Shown here: positions 1-10,530 of the stretch, one piece after another | Numbering within the stretch: the first letter of the stretch is position 1 | Layout of the letters: each line of letters opens with the position of its first letter | NCBI RefSeq assembly: GCF_000002425.4 | Contig: NC_037266.1 | Coordinates: 4,777,443 to 4,841,442, forward strand | Origin: Physcomitrium patens | Taxonomy: Eukaryota; Streptophyta; Bryopsida; Funariales; Funariaceae | Direction of reading: 5' to 3' | Length of the DNA stretch: 64,000 nt | The notes under the pieces: generated by a model | Database searches by the model: none | Seen by the model: only the letters and a program-made list of their open reading frames with translations | What the model was told of the DNA's origin: nothing | Position numbers and translations under genes: made by a program

Positions 1-1019
1 TATTAATTTGAGGATGAAAGGTCTAAGATGACTTTATATTTTTTTTTAGAATCTTAAAAAGAATTCTTTAAAATCTAAATAAAAATTAATTTTTTTAATT
101 TAATATAATATTTTTGGACAATCTATAATAGTCATAGATGTTATAAAAAAAATTAATTATTTCTTCTCTTGTGATAAATTTTTTACATGGTAAAAAATGT
201 GCCATTTTGATAAATCAATCTATTATGACAAATATACAATCATAAAAACCTGAGATTGAAAGATCCATATTAAAATCTATAGAAAAAAAATATCATGGTT
301 GTTCTAGAATAAATAATGGCTAAAGAAGTCCATAAAATCAATCATGAGGAGTTTTTAATCTTGAACAAATCTCACATGATAATACAAAATTTTTGATTGC
401 CTTCTATCTTTGAAGCCATCAAAAATCTTTGGATATTATCTCCAAAGTCTTATTGTATCCAAAATAATTGATTGCTAAAAAATTGTGATGAGCTTAAAAA
501 ATATATAATTATACTTTATTTTTTGGAATATATGATTATTTCTTAAAATAGAATAGATTATTTTTGGATTCAAATTTAGAAGTATCATAAGACTTAAAAG
601 AATTATTCTTAATATCATAAACAAGAGGATCAGAAGAGGTATTCTATTGAACTTACTTAAGAAAGGTTGAACTTACAAATAATGTTGATCTCATCATTTG
701 AATATGAAAATACTTAAGCTTCAATAAAATTATTTTTTGTTGATTAAAAATTACATTTTCTTCTTTTAGTATAAAATAAGAATGTTTAGAAAGGGCGTTT
801 GATAAACCTTGTTATTTTCTAGCTTGATAAGTGATTTGAAAAATAAATCTTGATAAAAACATGCTCCAATGGGCTTTGAAAAAATTCAAAACATGTGCTA
901 ATATGAAATCTTTGAGGTTCTTGTGATCCATATATATAGTGACTAGACTAGAAGTGTCTTTTAAATAATGATGCTATTCTTAAAATAAATTCATGATTAT
1001 AAGAAGCTCTTTGTTATGG
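1..1019 (-). mobile_element. Left part of fossil chromovirus F1 (integrase to RNase H)
   Basis: AT-rich sequence that, read on the minus strand, still follows the integrase and RNase H order of elements A and C. Around 185-235 the minus strand gives a decayed version of the integrase stretch that reads RFTKMAHFVPC in element C. Around 400-480 it aligns with the integrase zinc-finger region (the GHFGFNKTLELI stretch of C). The last bases before 1019 encode the decayed KELL of the RNase H IHDKELL motif, whose upstream half continues at 20973. No open frame survives. Most differences from C look like C:G to T:A changes. The 3' end lies left of the window. Confidence 0.75.
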
Positions 1020-1411
1020 TATTAGGGACATAATCCTTAGAACCTTCTAGAGACAAGTTTCTAGAATCTTCTAGAAGCAAATCTCTGGAACCTTCTAGAA
1101 GCTTCTTAGTTGGTAGAAGATATTAGAGACATAGTCCTTAGAACCTTCTAGAGATAAGTTTCTAGAACCTTCTAGAAGCAAGTCTCTGGAACCTTCTAGA
1201 AGCTTCCTAGTTAGTAGAAGTTACTTGAGAAGCTTTCTAAATAGAAGTATATATTGGAATCAAGGTTGAAGAGATCTTCAGTCTCGACAATACATCTCTT
1301 GAAGCTCTAGCTCACCTCTCTGGTATTATTCTCATCTGATTAATCTAATACTTGTCAGTTCTTCTTGAACTTCTTGTTAGATCTCGAGTCTGTATTTCTA
1401 TGTCCGTGACA
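1020..1411 (+). repeat. 5' LTR of element A
   Basis: 392 bp, the same length as the 3' copy at 20581-20972. It begins TATTAGGG (the canonical TG is mutated to TA here; the 3' copy keeps TGTTAGG) and ends GTCCGTGACA. Its first 202 bp are a tandem duplication of a 101-bp unit (1020-1120 and 1121-1221) that carries the heat-shock-like blocks. A TATA box lies at 1248-1255. Confidence 0.92.
1059..1255 (+). promoter_or_regulatory. Heat-shock-element-like array and TATA box in LTR A
   Basis: Four runs of four alternating TTC/GAA blocks with exact 2-nt spacing occur at 1059-1076, 1088-1105, 1160-1177 and 1189-1206, for example TTCTAGAACCTTCTAGAA. This fits the consensus heat shock element nTTCnnGAAnnTTCn. 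The array lies 40-190 bp upstream of TATATATT (1248-1255). Binding by heat shock factors is inference from the motif; known heat-activated plant retroelements such as ONSEN carry such sites in their LTRs. Confidence 0.75.
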
Positions 1412-1413
1412 AT

Positions 1414-1447
1414 TTGTCAAGACTGCACTCACCTCATATATCAGAGC
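1414..1447 (+). other. Candidate minus-strand primer sites of element A
   Basis: TTGTCAAGACT (1414-1424), 2 nt after the LTR, is the reverse complement of AGTCTCGACAA (1280-1290) with one mismatch. The 1280 site is 32 nt downstream of the TATA box start, where transcription should begin. This matches the self-priming layout of Tf1. Further on, 1436-1447 keeps TATCAGAGC, most of the initiator-Met tRNA primer-binding consensus TGGTATCAGAGC. Confidence 0.7.
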
Positions 1448-1715
1448 TAGTTTCTTCTTTGTTAGAGTGTGGATTACCCCTTTGCTTGGAAGTGTACTAG
1501 CATTTTAGAGGTTGCGGATTACCCTCTTCTAAACTGATACTTCTTTTGTTATAATATTGGACTCTTATTCTTCTTGGAGAGAGTGGATTATCCCTTTTCT
1601 TGAAGCTCTTAAGGCATTTTAGAGGTTGCGGAGTACCCTCCTCTAAATCAATATTGTCTTCTTGTAGAGTCATTTCTGTCCTTCTTTTAGAATGGCTGGA
1701 GGCCAAGACATTAGT

Positions 1716-1770
1716 ATGACGGAAAGTTCAGAGTTCAAGTTGGATTCTATCATGAATGCCCTTGCTACGT
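1716..1770 (+). pseudogene. Element A gag, first fragment
   Basis: Start of gag, aligning with the ATG at 28584 of element C. An earlier in-frame ATG lies at 1692. The frame is cut after ACGT (1767-1770) by the 5' LTR of B1. The rest of gag lies at 10254-10530 (inverted) and from 15893. ACGT reappears as ACAT (reverse complement of 10527-10530) at the left end of B2. Confidence 0.85.
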
Positions 1771-2965
1771 TGTCATATTGTAACACGAGTATACCGTGAA
1801 AATATAAAGAAAGGGGACTTTTATTAATATTTAGTTACCTCGAATATTGGGGACAACGACCAATTCCCGTGCAAATACTGGGAGGCCAGGGTCAGTCACC
1901 CCATTACAGTCAGCCGGGGCATACTGAAATGCTCCGTTTGATTCTAATAACGGGAGTCAGTAAAAAAGGGAAAGGACCAATTCAACGATGGATGAGCCTG
2001 GTTCGAAGAGCCAATTGGATCTAATTTCAAGACATCTAATCTAGGTCTTACTCCGGGCCTCTTAGCCAATCTGACGTGAAGGATTAATTTGACCTAGTTA
2101 CAGAAATATCCAGGTCTTACTACTGGCCTCTTAGCCAATATGAGACCTGAATTGGTCGGGCGACTCAATGTGGTCCTGATTACGGGGCTCCGATTCCGTT
2201 TCAGGTTGTTCCATCCTTTGTGTTGTTCCGGGAACGTCCTTTCGGTAAAAGGATCTCTTAAAGGTAAAAATGGAGGAGAAAGCTCTGACGACGAGAGCCA
2301 ATTTTGGATCCAAGCTCTGACGGCGGGAGCCAATTTCGGATTCAAGACGAAAGATTGCAGAAATTCAGAATTAAGGTTAAGAAATGAGAGGAGAGAATAA
2401 GTTTTGAGGGAGTTTCGAAGGATCGGAGAGCTAGCTTCATGCTTCGAGAAGGGAAAAAAAGACAGAGAATTGGATTTTTTTTCTTCATAGGGTTTTGGGA
2501 AGACTGAAGCAATCGTTGCTGAAGTTAGTGTTGTAATGGTGAATCAGGATTTTTGATGAAGTGGGTGTGATTACTCTTAACTGTTTTGTGAAATCGAGTT
2601 ACGTCTGTGATGAAGAATTAAAAGGGTGTCTATAGGATTGAGTATGCGGAGTGAATGAAATTTATTGGATTAATCTAACTAGACAGTCAATGGATACAAG
2701 ATCGTAAGTACAAAGCGGAATTGAAGATTAACAGTTTGGATTGTTCGGGGTTCTTTGTAACATCTAGAGACCTACCGACTGGGGCAAAAAGGACTTCGGC
2801 GAGCAGTCGAAGGGCATCTATATAGATTTATGGTATATTCTTGCAGTCGTTTATATTCCAACAGTCAAAAACTGATAGACTGCTTGACTATTGGCGAATC
2901 TCCATACTACCTTCTACAACCAGACGCCCGGCACGTTCTCGAGCAGGAAAGCATGTAATATGACA
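1771..2965 (+). repeat. 5' LTR of B1 (subtype X)
   Basis: Starts TGTCATATTGTAAC and ends GTAATATGACA. Internal near-repeats include a unit of roughly 75 bp beginning around CAGGTCTTAC and a short unit built on CTCTGACGGCGGGAGCCAA. It shares subtype-specific sequence with the left LTR of B2 (for example AAATGAGAGGAGAGAATAAG near 2380), not with its own 3' partner. Confidence 0.88.
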
Positions 2966-3035
2966 AAAATAGTGAACCCGAAGTAAAAGCTTGAGGTGGA
3001 AGGTATTGGATTTCGGTTGATTTTATCTTTATTTT

Positions 3036-5409
3036 ATGGAAAACGAAAATAAAAATTTTGAAGGATTTTTGGGAGGAATTTCTGGTGGGGATTCTTCTAA
3101 AGGACAAAGTATGCACATGGATCCGTCTATTGCTAGTATGTTTCAAGCCTTCTCATTATCAATGCAGTAACAGCAAAGCAATGATCGAAAAGAAGCTTTG
3201 GTAACCAAAGCATTGCAAGCAGTGGTCAATAAAATTGATCAATTTGATGGAAGGAATATTTCAAGGTATTTAAGATGTTATGTTTGTGAAATGGAATTAA
3301 ATCGGATTTCTGAGAAGAAAATGGTTGAATTATTTGGACTTGCCACAATACCGGAGATAAGAGACCATATTACATTGATTACGGATCGTTATAGGAATTC
3401 ATGGAAGGTTTTTTTCACATGCATTGAAAGACGAATATTTCTTGGAAGATGCTGATCGCATTACTAAGAAGCTGTTTCTGGAATGGATTGAACGGCCCAA
3501 TAAGAATTTGCAAGCAACAGAGCTACTAAGGGAATTTGAGAGGCAGTACTCTCAATTATCGAAGGTAGAAAAATTGACATTGGAGCCGAACAAAGTTGAT
3601 CTATTTCTTCAAGCTGCTGATGGAGAATTGCAAGGGAAATTAGAACTCCTTCTTGAAGACAAAGAAGAAGATGAAGGATTGACAACAAAGTGGAAGAACG
3701 TTGAAGATGCGATGGGGTTGCTTACAAAAAGAAAAAGGAGGAAGGATAGGAGCAATATTCCGAAAACAGTACAAGCACCCAAAGCTCCAATACGTATAAC
3801 ACCACCAACAATGCCTACAGTTCAACCTTCGACATCCTTATCAAAGAAAGCAGATATGGAGATGGAAGAAATTATACGAGGAATGCGAGATCTTCAAATC
3901 AAATTGGCAAGACTTGAAGAGAATACTTCTACAAACAATTCGAAGAATATTTCGAAGCAAGGATATGTAGAAAGATGCATTTGGTGTGATGACACTTCAC
4001 ACACTAGAAAAGATTGCAATGAATTTAATAATATGATACGGCAAGGAATTATTTGCTAGAAAGATAGAAAGATAGCATTAAAAGATAGGGAGGATCTTCT
4101 TCAAACCAATTTTGGTAAGGAAGGAATGAGAGCATTGATTCAAGATTACTTAAAAGAGCATGAAACAACACCACGAGAAAGTGTAAGTTATTGTGCTAGA
4201 GTAGATGATGAAATTGGTGGAAGTACGAAAACTAGTGAGTTTTGGGCTTCTGCCATTTCTACAATGCAAGAATGGAAATTACCTCGAGAAGCGTTATTGA
4301 GGACTGCAGCTACAATACGAGGTGCAACAGGTTGGGAGGATCCTGTTGAGTCTCTTTCAGTTCATGTATATATTGCTAAGAGCCAACATGAAGCTTTGAT
4401 GGAAGAAAAGAGACGAAGAAATTTTGATGATACTAGAGAAGGAAATTCTTCTAAGAGGCAAACTCGAGGAGACAAGGCTCGGGAGGCAACTTCACAAGAA
4501 TTGCCTGTAAAGTATACTTCAGCATCATTGGAAGAAAAAACAAAAGAGACAAAAGATAAGGGCAAATCAATTGCTTATAAGTTACTTTCTGACATTAAAG
4601 CGGCAACAAATTTGAAAAGGGTGTTGGAAGAACGTATATTAAACGCTAAGGTGGAATTCACATTGAAAGAAGTTTTGGGAATTGCAAAGAAGGAATTTCA
4701 TGATGTTATCATTGACAGCATTAAGCGAAAGAGGCAATTAATGGGCGAAACAGGAATGAGTCATGCTATTGATGCAAGAATATATAAAGATGAAGAAGAG
4801 GTTGATATTGGTTACAACCAACCAACAAATAAAAAGAATGGGTATAATCAACGAGTACGTTTCAAAGATTATAGTGATAAGGAAATGGAAACTTTGAGCC
4901 ATTATACTCGAAAGCATTGGACAAGGGCAACTATTGAGGTATTGGTGAAAGTAGAAGATATAGAAGAACCAATTGTTGCTTTAGTCGACCATGGTTCTGA
5001 AATAAATCTCATGTCTAAAGTTCTTTATAAGAAGAAAAAATGGCCAATTGACATGGAACATGGATGGGCAATAGAAGCAGCTAATAACACATGGGGCGAA
5101 TTATATGGAACTTGTCCAGATGTCAAAATTCGGATTGGGGATGTTGCGACGGAGCAACATTTCTTTGTTCAAGATACAACGTCTTATCCGTTGATTTTAG
5201 GACAATCTTATATTATGGCAATACGGATAGAAACAAAAGTACTTGATGATGGTTCTGCTTATGCAAGGGTACGGAGCGAGGATGGAAGGAAAGCTGTACA
5301 ATTTCTATTAGTACCTCCTAACCATGAATGGAATCGAGATAGGTTGAGGGAAAAACCATTGCCAAAGATTGTTGAAAGATTTAAGGATTTTGGGGAGGTA
5401 CCACTGTAA
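3036..5409 (+). pseudogene. B1 gag and protease region
   Basis: Gag begins MENENKNFEGFLGG at 3036. A CAA to TAA change around 3168 stops it in B1 only. A +1 frame change after a T7 run near 3410 leads into the next 211 codons (ending 4059), which hold a zinc-knuckle-like CIWCDDTSHTRKDC. An in-frame TAG at 4057-4059 separates this from the following frame (4126-5409), which carries the aspartic protease motif ALVDHGSEINLM around 4977-5012. A frame break at 5407 precedes RT. The T7 frame change, the TAG and the frame break all recur in B2. Retroelement capsid/nucleocapsid and protease functions are inferred from motifs and order. Confidence 0.85.
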
Positions 5410-8400
5410 AGCGAGATTATGGAGGTACAAAAGAGGAGGTACTCTTGCGAGATGAAGGTGCCTTTGATGCGAGTTTTATTGGTATATTGGAGAATGGAAA
5501 TATTATGTATAAGAAAGTTAATGATTTTAAAAGAAAAGAAAGAAAAAAATTATATGATATTGAAGGACAATTATGCAAGTTAGGTACATTATAAGATGAT
5601 GAGAGGATTTTAGGTGTTTATGATGAAAATGGACTGGAAGATTCATTGGAATTGATTACATCTATTGGGTTAGGAAATAATGATAAGATTGTTGAGATTC
5701 ATTCCAGAGAGGTTTATACCATACTTGAATCTTTTCAAGCACCAGAAGTCACTGTAGAGACGAGATATGAAATGGCAGATAAAAAGGTAAAGCCTGTTGC
5801 CGGGCCATTGTCAGAAGATTCTAAAGAACAAATGGGAGAAGCATCAAAAGAAGCAAGTTTAAGAGATCCAATGAGTATTGGACATCAGTTTACTAAAGAG
5901 ACTTTTGAAGAATTGAAGATTGGTTCTGATGGTTTTTTATTGCTGGAGGAAATTACTTGCTTCAAAAGGATGTTGGCTAAACAAGGTAGATCATTTGCTT
6001 TCGAATCTCATGAAATTGGGTGTGTGGATCCAAATATTATAACACCTATGGTTATCTTCATTGTACCGCATGTACCTTGGAATCTAAGACCGATTCCAGT
6101 ACCGAAGGCACATTTACCTAAATTGGTGGAACTATTAAAAGAAAAGATAAAGATGAAAATATTGGAACCCTCATTTGTGTCGTATTCTAGTCGATTGTTT
6201 ACGGTACCTAAGAAGAATGGGTCACTACGGTTTATTCAAGATATGCAACCGGTGAATGCAATAACTGTCAGGAATGCAGGAATTGGACCTATTGTGGATG
6301 AATTTGTTGAGGCGTTTACTGGAAGGGCGATCTATTCAATAGGTGACTTGTATTCAGGTTATGATCAATTTCAACTTGTTGAAAGAAGTAGAGATATGAC
6401 AATAATGAGGACACCACTTGGATTGGTTAGAATGTGCACTCTTTCTCAAGGCGCGACCAACTCAGTTGCGCATATGATGAATGGGATGAATAAGATATTG
6501 AGAGATTTTATTCCGGAAAAGACTATGCCTTTTCTCGATGATGTTCTTATAAAAGGGTGCAGAGAAGGAGACAAGGATGAAACTTTAGATTCGAGGGGGT
6601 GTTGCAAATATGTTGTTGATCATATACAAGATTGTGAAAAGATTTTAACTCGGCTTAAAGAAGTTCATCTTACATTATCGGGTATGAAGTCCGTATTTGG
6701 AGTACGAGAGGTTGTGATTGTTGGATATTTATGTGGATCTTATGGAAGAAAACCAGATCCGACTAAAGTTGATGCAATTGGAAGGATGAAAGAAGATTGT
6801 GATTCTTTAACAGAGGTTCGTAGGTTTTTAGGTGCATGTGTATTTTATCGAATCTGGATCCCTCATTATGCTCACATAGCAGATCTATTATATGAACTGT
6901 TACGCAAGGGCTACCAATTTAAATGGGAAGAAAGGCATATTCAGGCAATGCAAAGATTGAAGAAATTATTGATGTCACCTCCAATATTGAAGAAGGTTGA
7001 TTATAAGTGCAATAGACCAGTGATTCTTATTGTGGACGCTAGTCTAATTGCCATTGGATGGGCTGTGGGTGAAGATGATTCAAATGGGAATAGATTTGCA
7101 GTTCGATTTGGAGCTAAAGTTTTAAGTATTCGTCGGCGTGCATATTCGCAAGTCAAAAGAGAACTTTGGGGAGTCGTTTATGCTATAAAAGCTGAAAAGG
7201 ACTATTTGATTGGGGCAATAGTAGTAATTGAAACAGATTGCTTGCCATTGCTTGGAATGATTACTAACTGTTCAACGCTAGATATTGCAATGTTGAGATG
7301 GATTGCTTATATTAAGTCACTAAATCCAGAATTTAAGCATATTATTGGGGAGGACAATTTAGTAGCAGACATGCTATCTCGAGCAAGATACGAGAGGGAG
7401 GACGAAATGAATGAAGACATTGATGACATTGGATTGAAATTCTATTCAATATCAAATCTCAACAGGGAGGACAAGCTATTTCTTGAAGAATCTTATGAAG
7501 GAGAATTATTGGATATTGGTCATTACTTGACTACCTTGACTAAGCAGGAAAATTGGTCTACAGAAAAATTCAAACAAATAAGAAAAAAAGCATATGGATT
7601 TTTACTTCGAGATGGATTCTTATGGAAGAGACCAAAGAAAGGAATTGGGATGCCACGACGAGTAATAGGCAAAAAGGAAGAAAAACTAAAATTATTAAAG
7701 GAGTTTCATGATAGTTTATGGGCAAGGCATAGAGGAATCTGGGCTACTTTTGCTAAACTCAAGGAACGATATTGGTGGAAAAATATGTATGGAGATGTGC
7801 TCTCATTTGTAGAGTCATGTGAAATCTATCAACCGTATTCTAATATCCGACATCGAGATGGTCTTCATCCTACGTATCCTCTGGCTATTCATTTTAAATG
7901 GGTTGTTGATTTGGTTATTATGCCAGTTGGATTATGGCAGATGAGATATTTGGTTTTAGCTCGTGAAGATTTATCAAATCAAGTAGAAGGAAGAGCATTG
8001 AGGACAAAATCTACAGAGGGGATTTGTAGGTTTTTGCTTGAAGATGTCATTTGCCACTACGAATGGGTAGGAAAAATCACTACAGATCATGGAGAATTAA
8101 ATGCACAAGAAGCTCATAAGTTCTTTGAAAGATGTGGAGTTAAACTATCACTGACTACTGCTTATAATCTGGAAGGGAATGCAAAAAGCGAACGTGGTCA
8201 CCCACCGATTGTGAAAGCATTAGTTAAAGCTTGTAATGGGAAAGTTAAAGAGTGGCCACGGCTTTTGTCATTTGCATTATGGGCTGATCGAACAACACAT
8301 AGTTCGACGACAGGATATATGCCAGTAGAACTTATGACAGGTCGAAAACCAATTATGCCGATTGAAGAAAAGGTACTTACTTGGAGTATGCTACCATGGG

Positions 8401-8885
8401 AAGATGGATTGTCAAGAAAAGAACTTCTGGCTATTACGATTCGACAATTGAAGTAAAGAACAGAAGATGTCCAGATAGCATTGGGAAGGTTAAAAAGAGC
8501 AAGGTTACAAAACAAGGCACGATTTGATAAGCAACATCGATTGAGACCAAAAGCAATCGAGGAAGGTGACAGGGTACTTGTTTATGACAATAGTCTGGAT
8601 AATCAACATAGTACTTTGCGGAAATTTTCAAAACGTTGGTTTGGACCATATGTAGTAACAACTATTCATGATAATGCAACTTACTCGTTACGGGAGTTAG
8701 ATGGTACAAAATTGAAAATACCAATTGCAGGGAAGCGAGTAAAAATATTTAAACGAAGACACGCGGAGATGAATATGGAGGACCTTAATGAAGGTATAGA
8801 GATTCCGCAGTAAGAAGATGAAAGTGATTTGGATAATGAAGGTAACGAAGACGAACTGGACAAAGACGTAGAGGATATATTCTGA
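5410..8885 (+). pseudogene. B1 pol: reverse transcriptase, RNase H, integrase
   Basis: A 936-codon frame (5646-8456) preceded by a short linker with a TAA at 5592-5594, and followed in the same frame after TAA (8454-8456) and a stop at 8811-8813 to TGA at 8883. RT shows the LFTVPKKNGSLRFIQD stretch and the catalytic FLDD in place of the usual YxDD (about 6533). RNase H follows (VDAS, then ETDC). Integrase has an HH-CC finger with the second Cys missing, the core acidic residues in VVDLV, TTDHGE and the GNAKSERG context, and a basic C-terminus without a chromodomain. The FLDD, the DHIQDCEKIL stretch and the overall style recall Ty3/gypsy elements of basidiomycete fungi, from memory only. Confidence 0.85.
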
Positions 8886-8935
8886 ATCAAACAGCAATTG
8901 GGTAAATTGGTGCATATCGGAGGATGCACAGGTTC

Positions 8936-8947
8936 AGAGGGGGTGGA
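8936..8947 (+). other. Polypurine tract of B1
   Basis: AGAGGGGGTGGA lies directly before the 3' LTR and would prime plus-strand DNA synthesis. The same tract occurs in B2 in reverse complement at 11758-11770. Confidence 0.75.
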
Positions 8948-10253
8948 TGTCGCATTGTAACAAGAGTATACAGTGAAAATATAAAGAAAGGGGACTTTTA
9001 TTAATGTTCAGTTACCTCAAATATTGGGAGCAACGACCAACTCCAGTGCAAATACTGAGTGGCCAGGTTCAGTCACTCCATTACAGTCAGCCACGGCATA
9101 CTGAAATGCTCCATTCGATTCCAATAACGGGAGTCAGCAGGAAGAGAAAGGACCAATTCACACGACGGGTGAGCCTGGTTCGAAGAGCCAATTAGATCCA
9201 ATTTCAAGAATCCAATCCGGGTCCTCTTATCCAATATGAGACCTGCATTGGTCGGGCAACCCAATGCAGTCTAATTACGAGAAAATCCAGGTCTTACTAT
9301 GGGCCTCAGCCAGTCTGACGCGAAGGACCAATTTGATCCAATTACGGGAATATCTAGGTCTTACTACGGGCCTCTTAGCCAATCTGACACGAGGACCAAT
9401 TTGACCCAATTACGTGAACATCCAGGTTACTACGGGCGTCTTATCCAATATGAGACCTGAATTGGTCGGGCGACTCAATGTGGACCCGAGTACGAGGTTT
9501 CGATTCTGTTTCAGGTTGTCTTATTCTCTGTGCCATTTCAGGGAACATTGTTTTCGGCAAATGGATCTCTTAAAAGTAAAAACGGAGGAGAAAGCTCTGA
9601 CGGCGAGAGCCAATTTCAGATCCAAGATGAAAGATTGAAGAAATTCAGAATTAAGGTTAAGAAAGGAGGGGGGAGAGAGAGGTTTTTTTTTATGGGGATT
9701 TTTGAAGGATCGGAGGGGAGCTTCATGCTTCGGAGCGGGGAAAAAAGACGGAGAATTGGGTTTTTTTTTCTTCATAGGGTTTTGAGAAGACTGAGGCAAT
9801 CATTGCTGAAGTCAGTGTTGTAATGGTGAATCGAGATTTTTAATGAAGTGGGTTTGATTACTCTTGACTGTTTTGTGAAATCGAGTTACGTCTGTGATTG
9901 AAGAATTAAAAGGGTGTCTATAGGATTGAGTATGCGGAGTGAATGAAATTTATTGGGTTAATCTAACAAGACAGTCAGTGGATACAAGATCGTAAGTACA
10001 AAGCGGAATCGAAGATTAACAGTTTGGATTGTTCGGAGTTCTCTGTAACATCTAGAGACCTACCGGCTGGGGCAAAAAGGACTTCGGCAAGCAGTCGAAG
10101 GACATCTGTATAGATTTACAGTGTATTCTTGCAGTCGTTTATATTCCAACAGTCAAAAATTGATAGACTACTTGACTATTGGCGAATCTCCATATTACTT
10201 TCTACAGTCAGACGCCCGGTGCATTCTCAAGCAGGAAAGCACATAATACGACA
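8948..10253 (+). repeat. 3' LTR of B1 (subtype Y)
   Basis: 1306 bp, starts TGTCGCATTGTAAC, ends ATAATACGACA. Its distinguishing sequence (GGAGGGGGGAGAGAGAGG near 9664, then a T-run and ATGGGGATTTTTGAAGG) matches the right LTR of B2 (14521-15892, reverse complement), not the 5' LTR of B1. Confidence 0.88.
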
Positions 10254-10530
10254 CCGTTGGATAGTGTTAGGGCTGTAAAACTGTTATCAACCTGATTTGG
10301 TTGACGAATCCTCATAATTTGGAATGCGTACCATTGAACTTGTCCGGAAGTCTAACTCGGGGCTCCTTATGTTGTAGAACCAACGGTGCTTGTCGAACCT
10401 GAGGTAAAGTTGCTTCTCCAAGTGTAGAAGTTTGAGGCTGGTGCAACTTAGATTGTGCCATCCCAGATGCTCCATCATTATGAAGCCTTGCCACGACTCC
10501 TTCAATCTCTGTAATTCTTTGCAATAATGT
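10254..10530 (-). pseudogene. Element A gag, middle fragment, inverted
   Basis: The reverse complement of these 277 bp aligns to element C gag from about 28640 to 28912 (for example ATTGAAGGAGTCGTGGCAAG against ATCGAAGGAGTCATGGTAGG in C). It is exactly the part missing between 1770 and 15893. The left end CCGT is the complement of the ACGG found at 15893-15896. The right end ATGT is the complement of ACAT, matching ACGT at 1767-1770 with one transition. Confidence 0.9.

Larger units (their letters stand above)
1771..10253 (+). mobile_element. Ty3/gypsy element B1 (recombinant)
   Basis: A retroelement of a second Ty3/gypsy family, unlike A and C and with no chromodomain. Order: LTR, gag, protease, RT, RNase H, integrase, LTR. 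Its two LTRs are of different subtypes (1195 and 1306 bp) and each matches an LTR of B2 better than its partner. The 8.5-kb unit is therefore a recombinant of two insertions. The flanks do not form a target duplication with each other: the left flank ACGT matches the left end of B2, and the right flank ACGG (inverted) matches the right end of B2. Confidence 0.9.

Noticed and set aside
1020..1221. Regular spaced repeats considered as a CRISPR-like array
   Set aside because: They are a two-copy tandem duplication within an LTR in a eukaryotic genome.
2966..2995. Self-priming or tRNA primer site after the B LTR
   Set aside because: TAGTGAACCCGAAG follows the LTR, but I found no 11-nt complement near a predicted start and cannot assign a tRNA.
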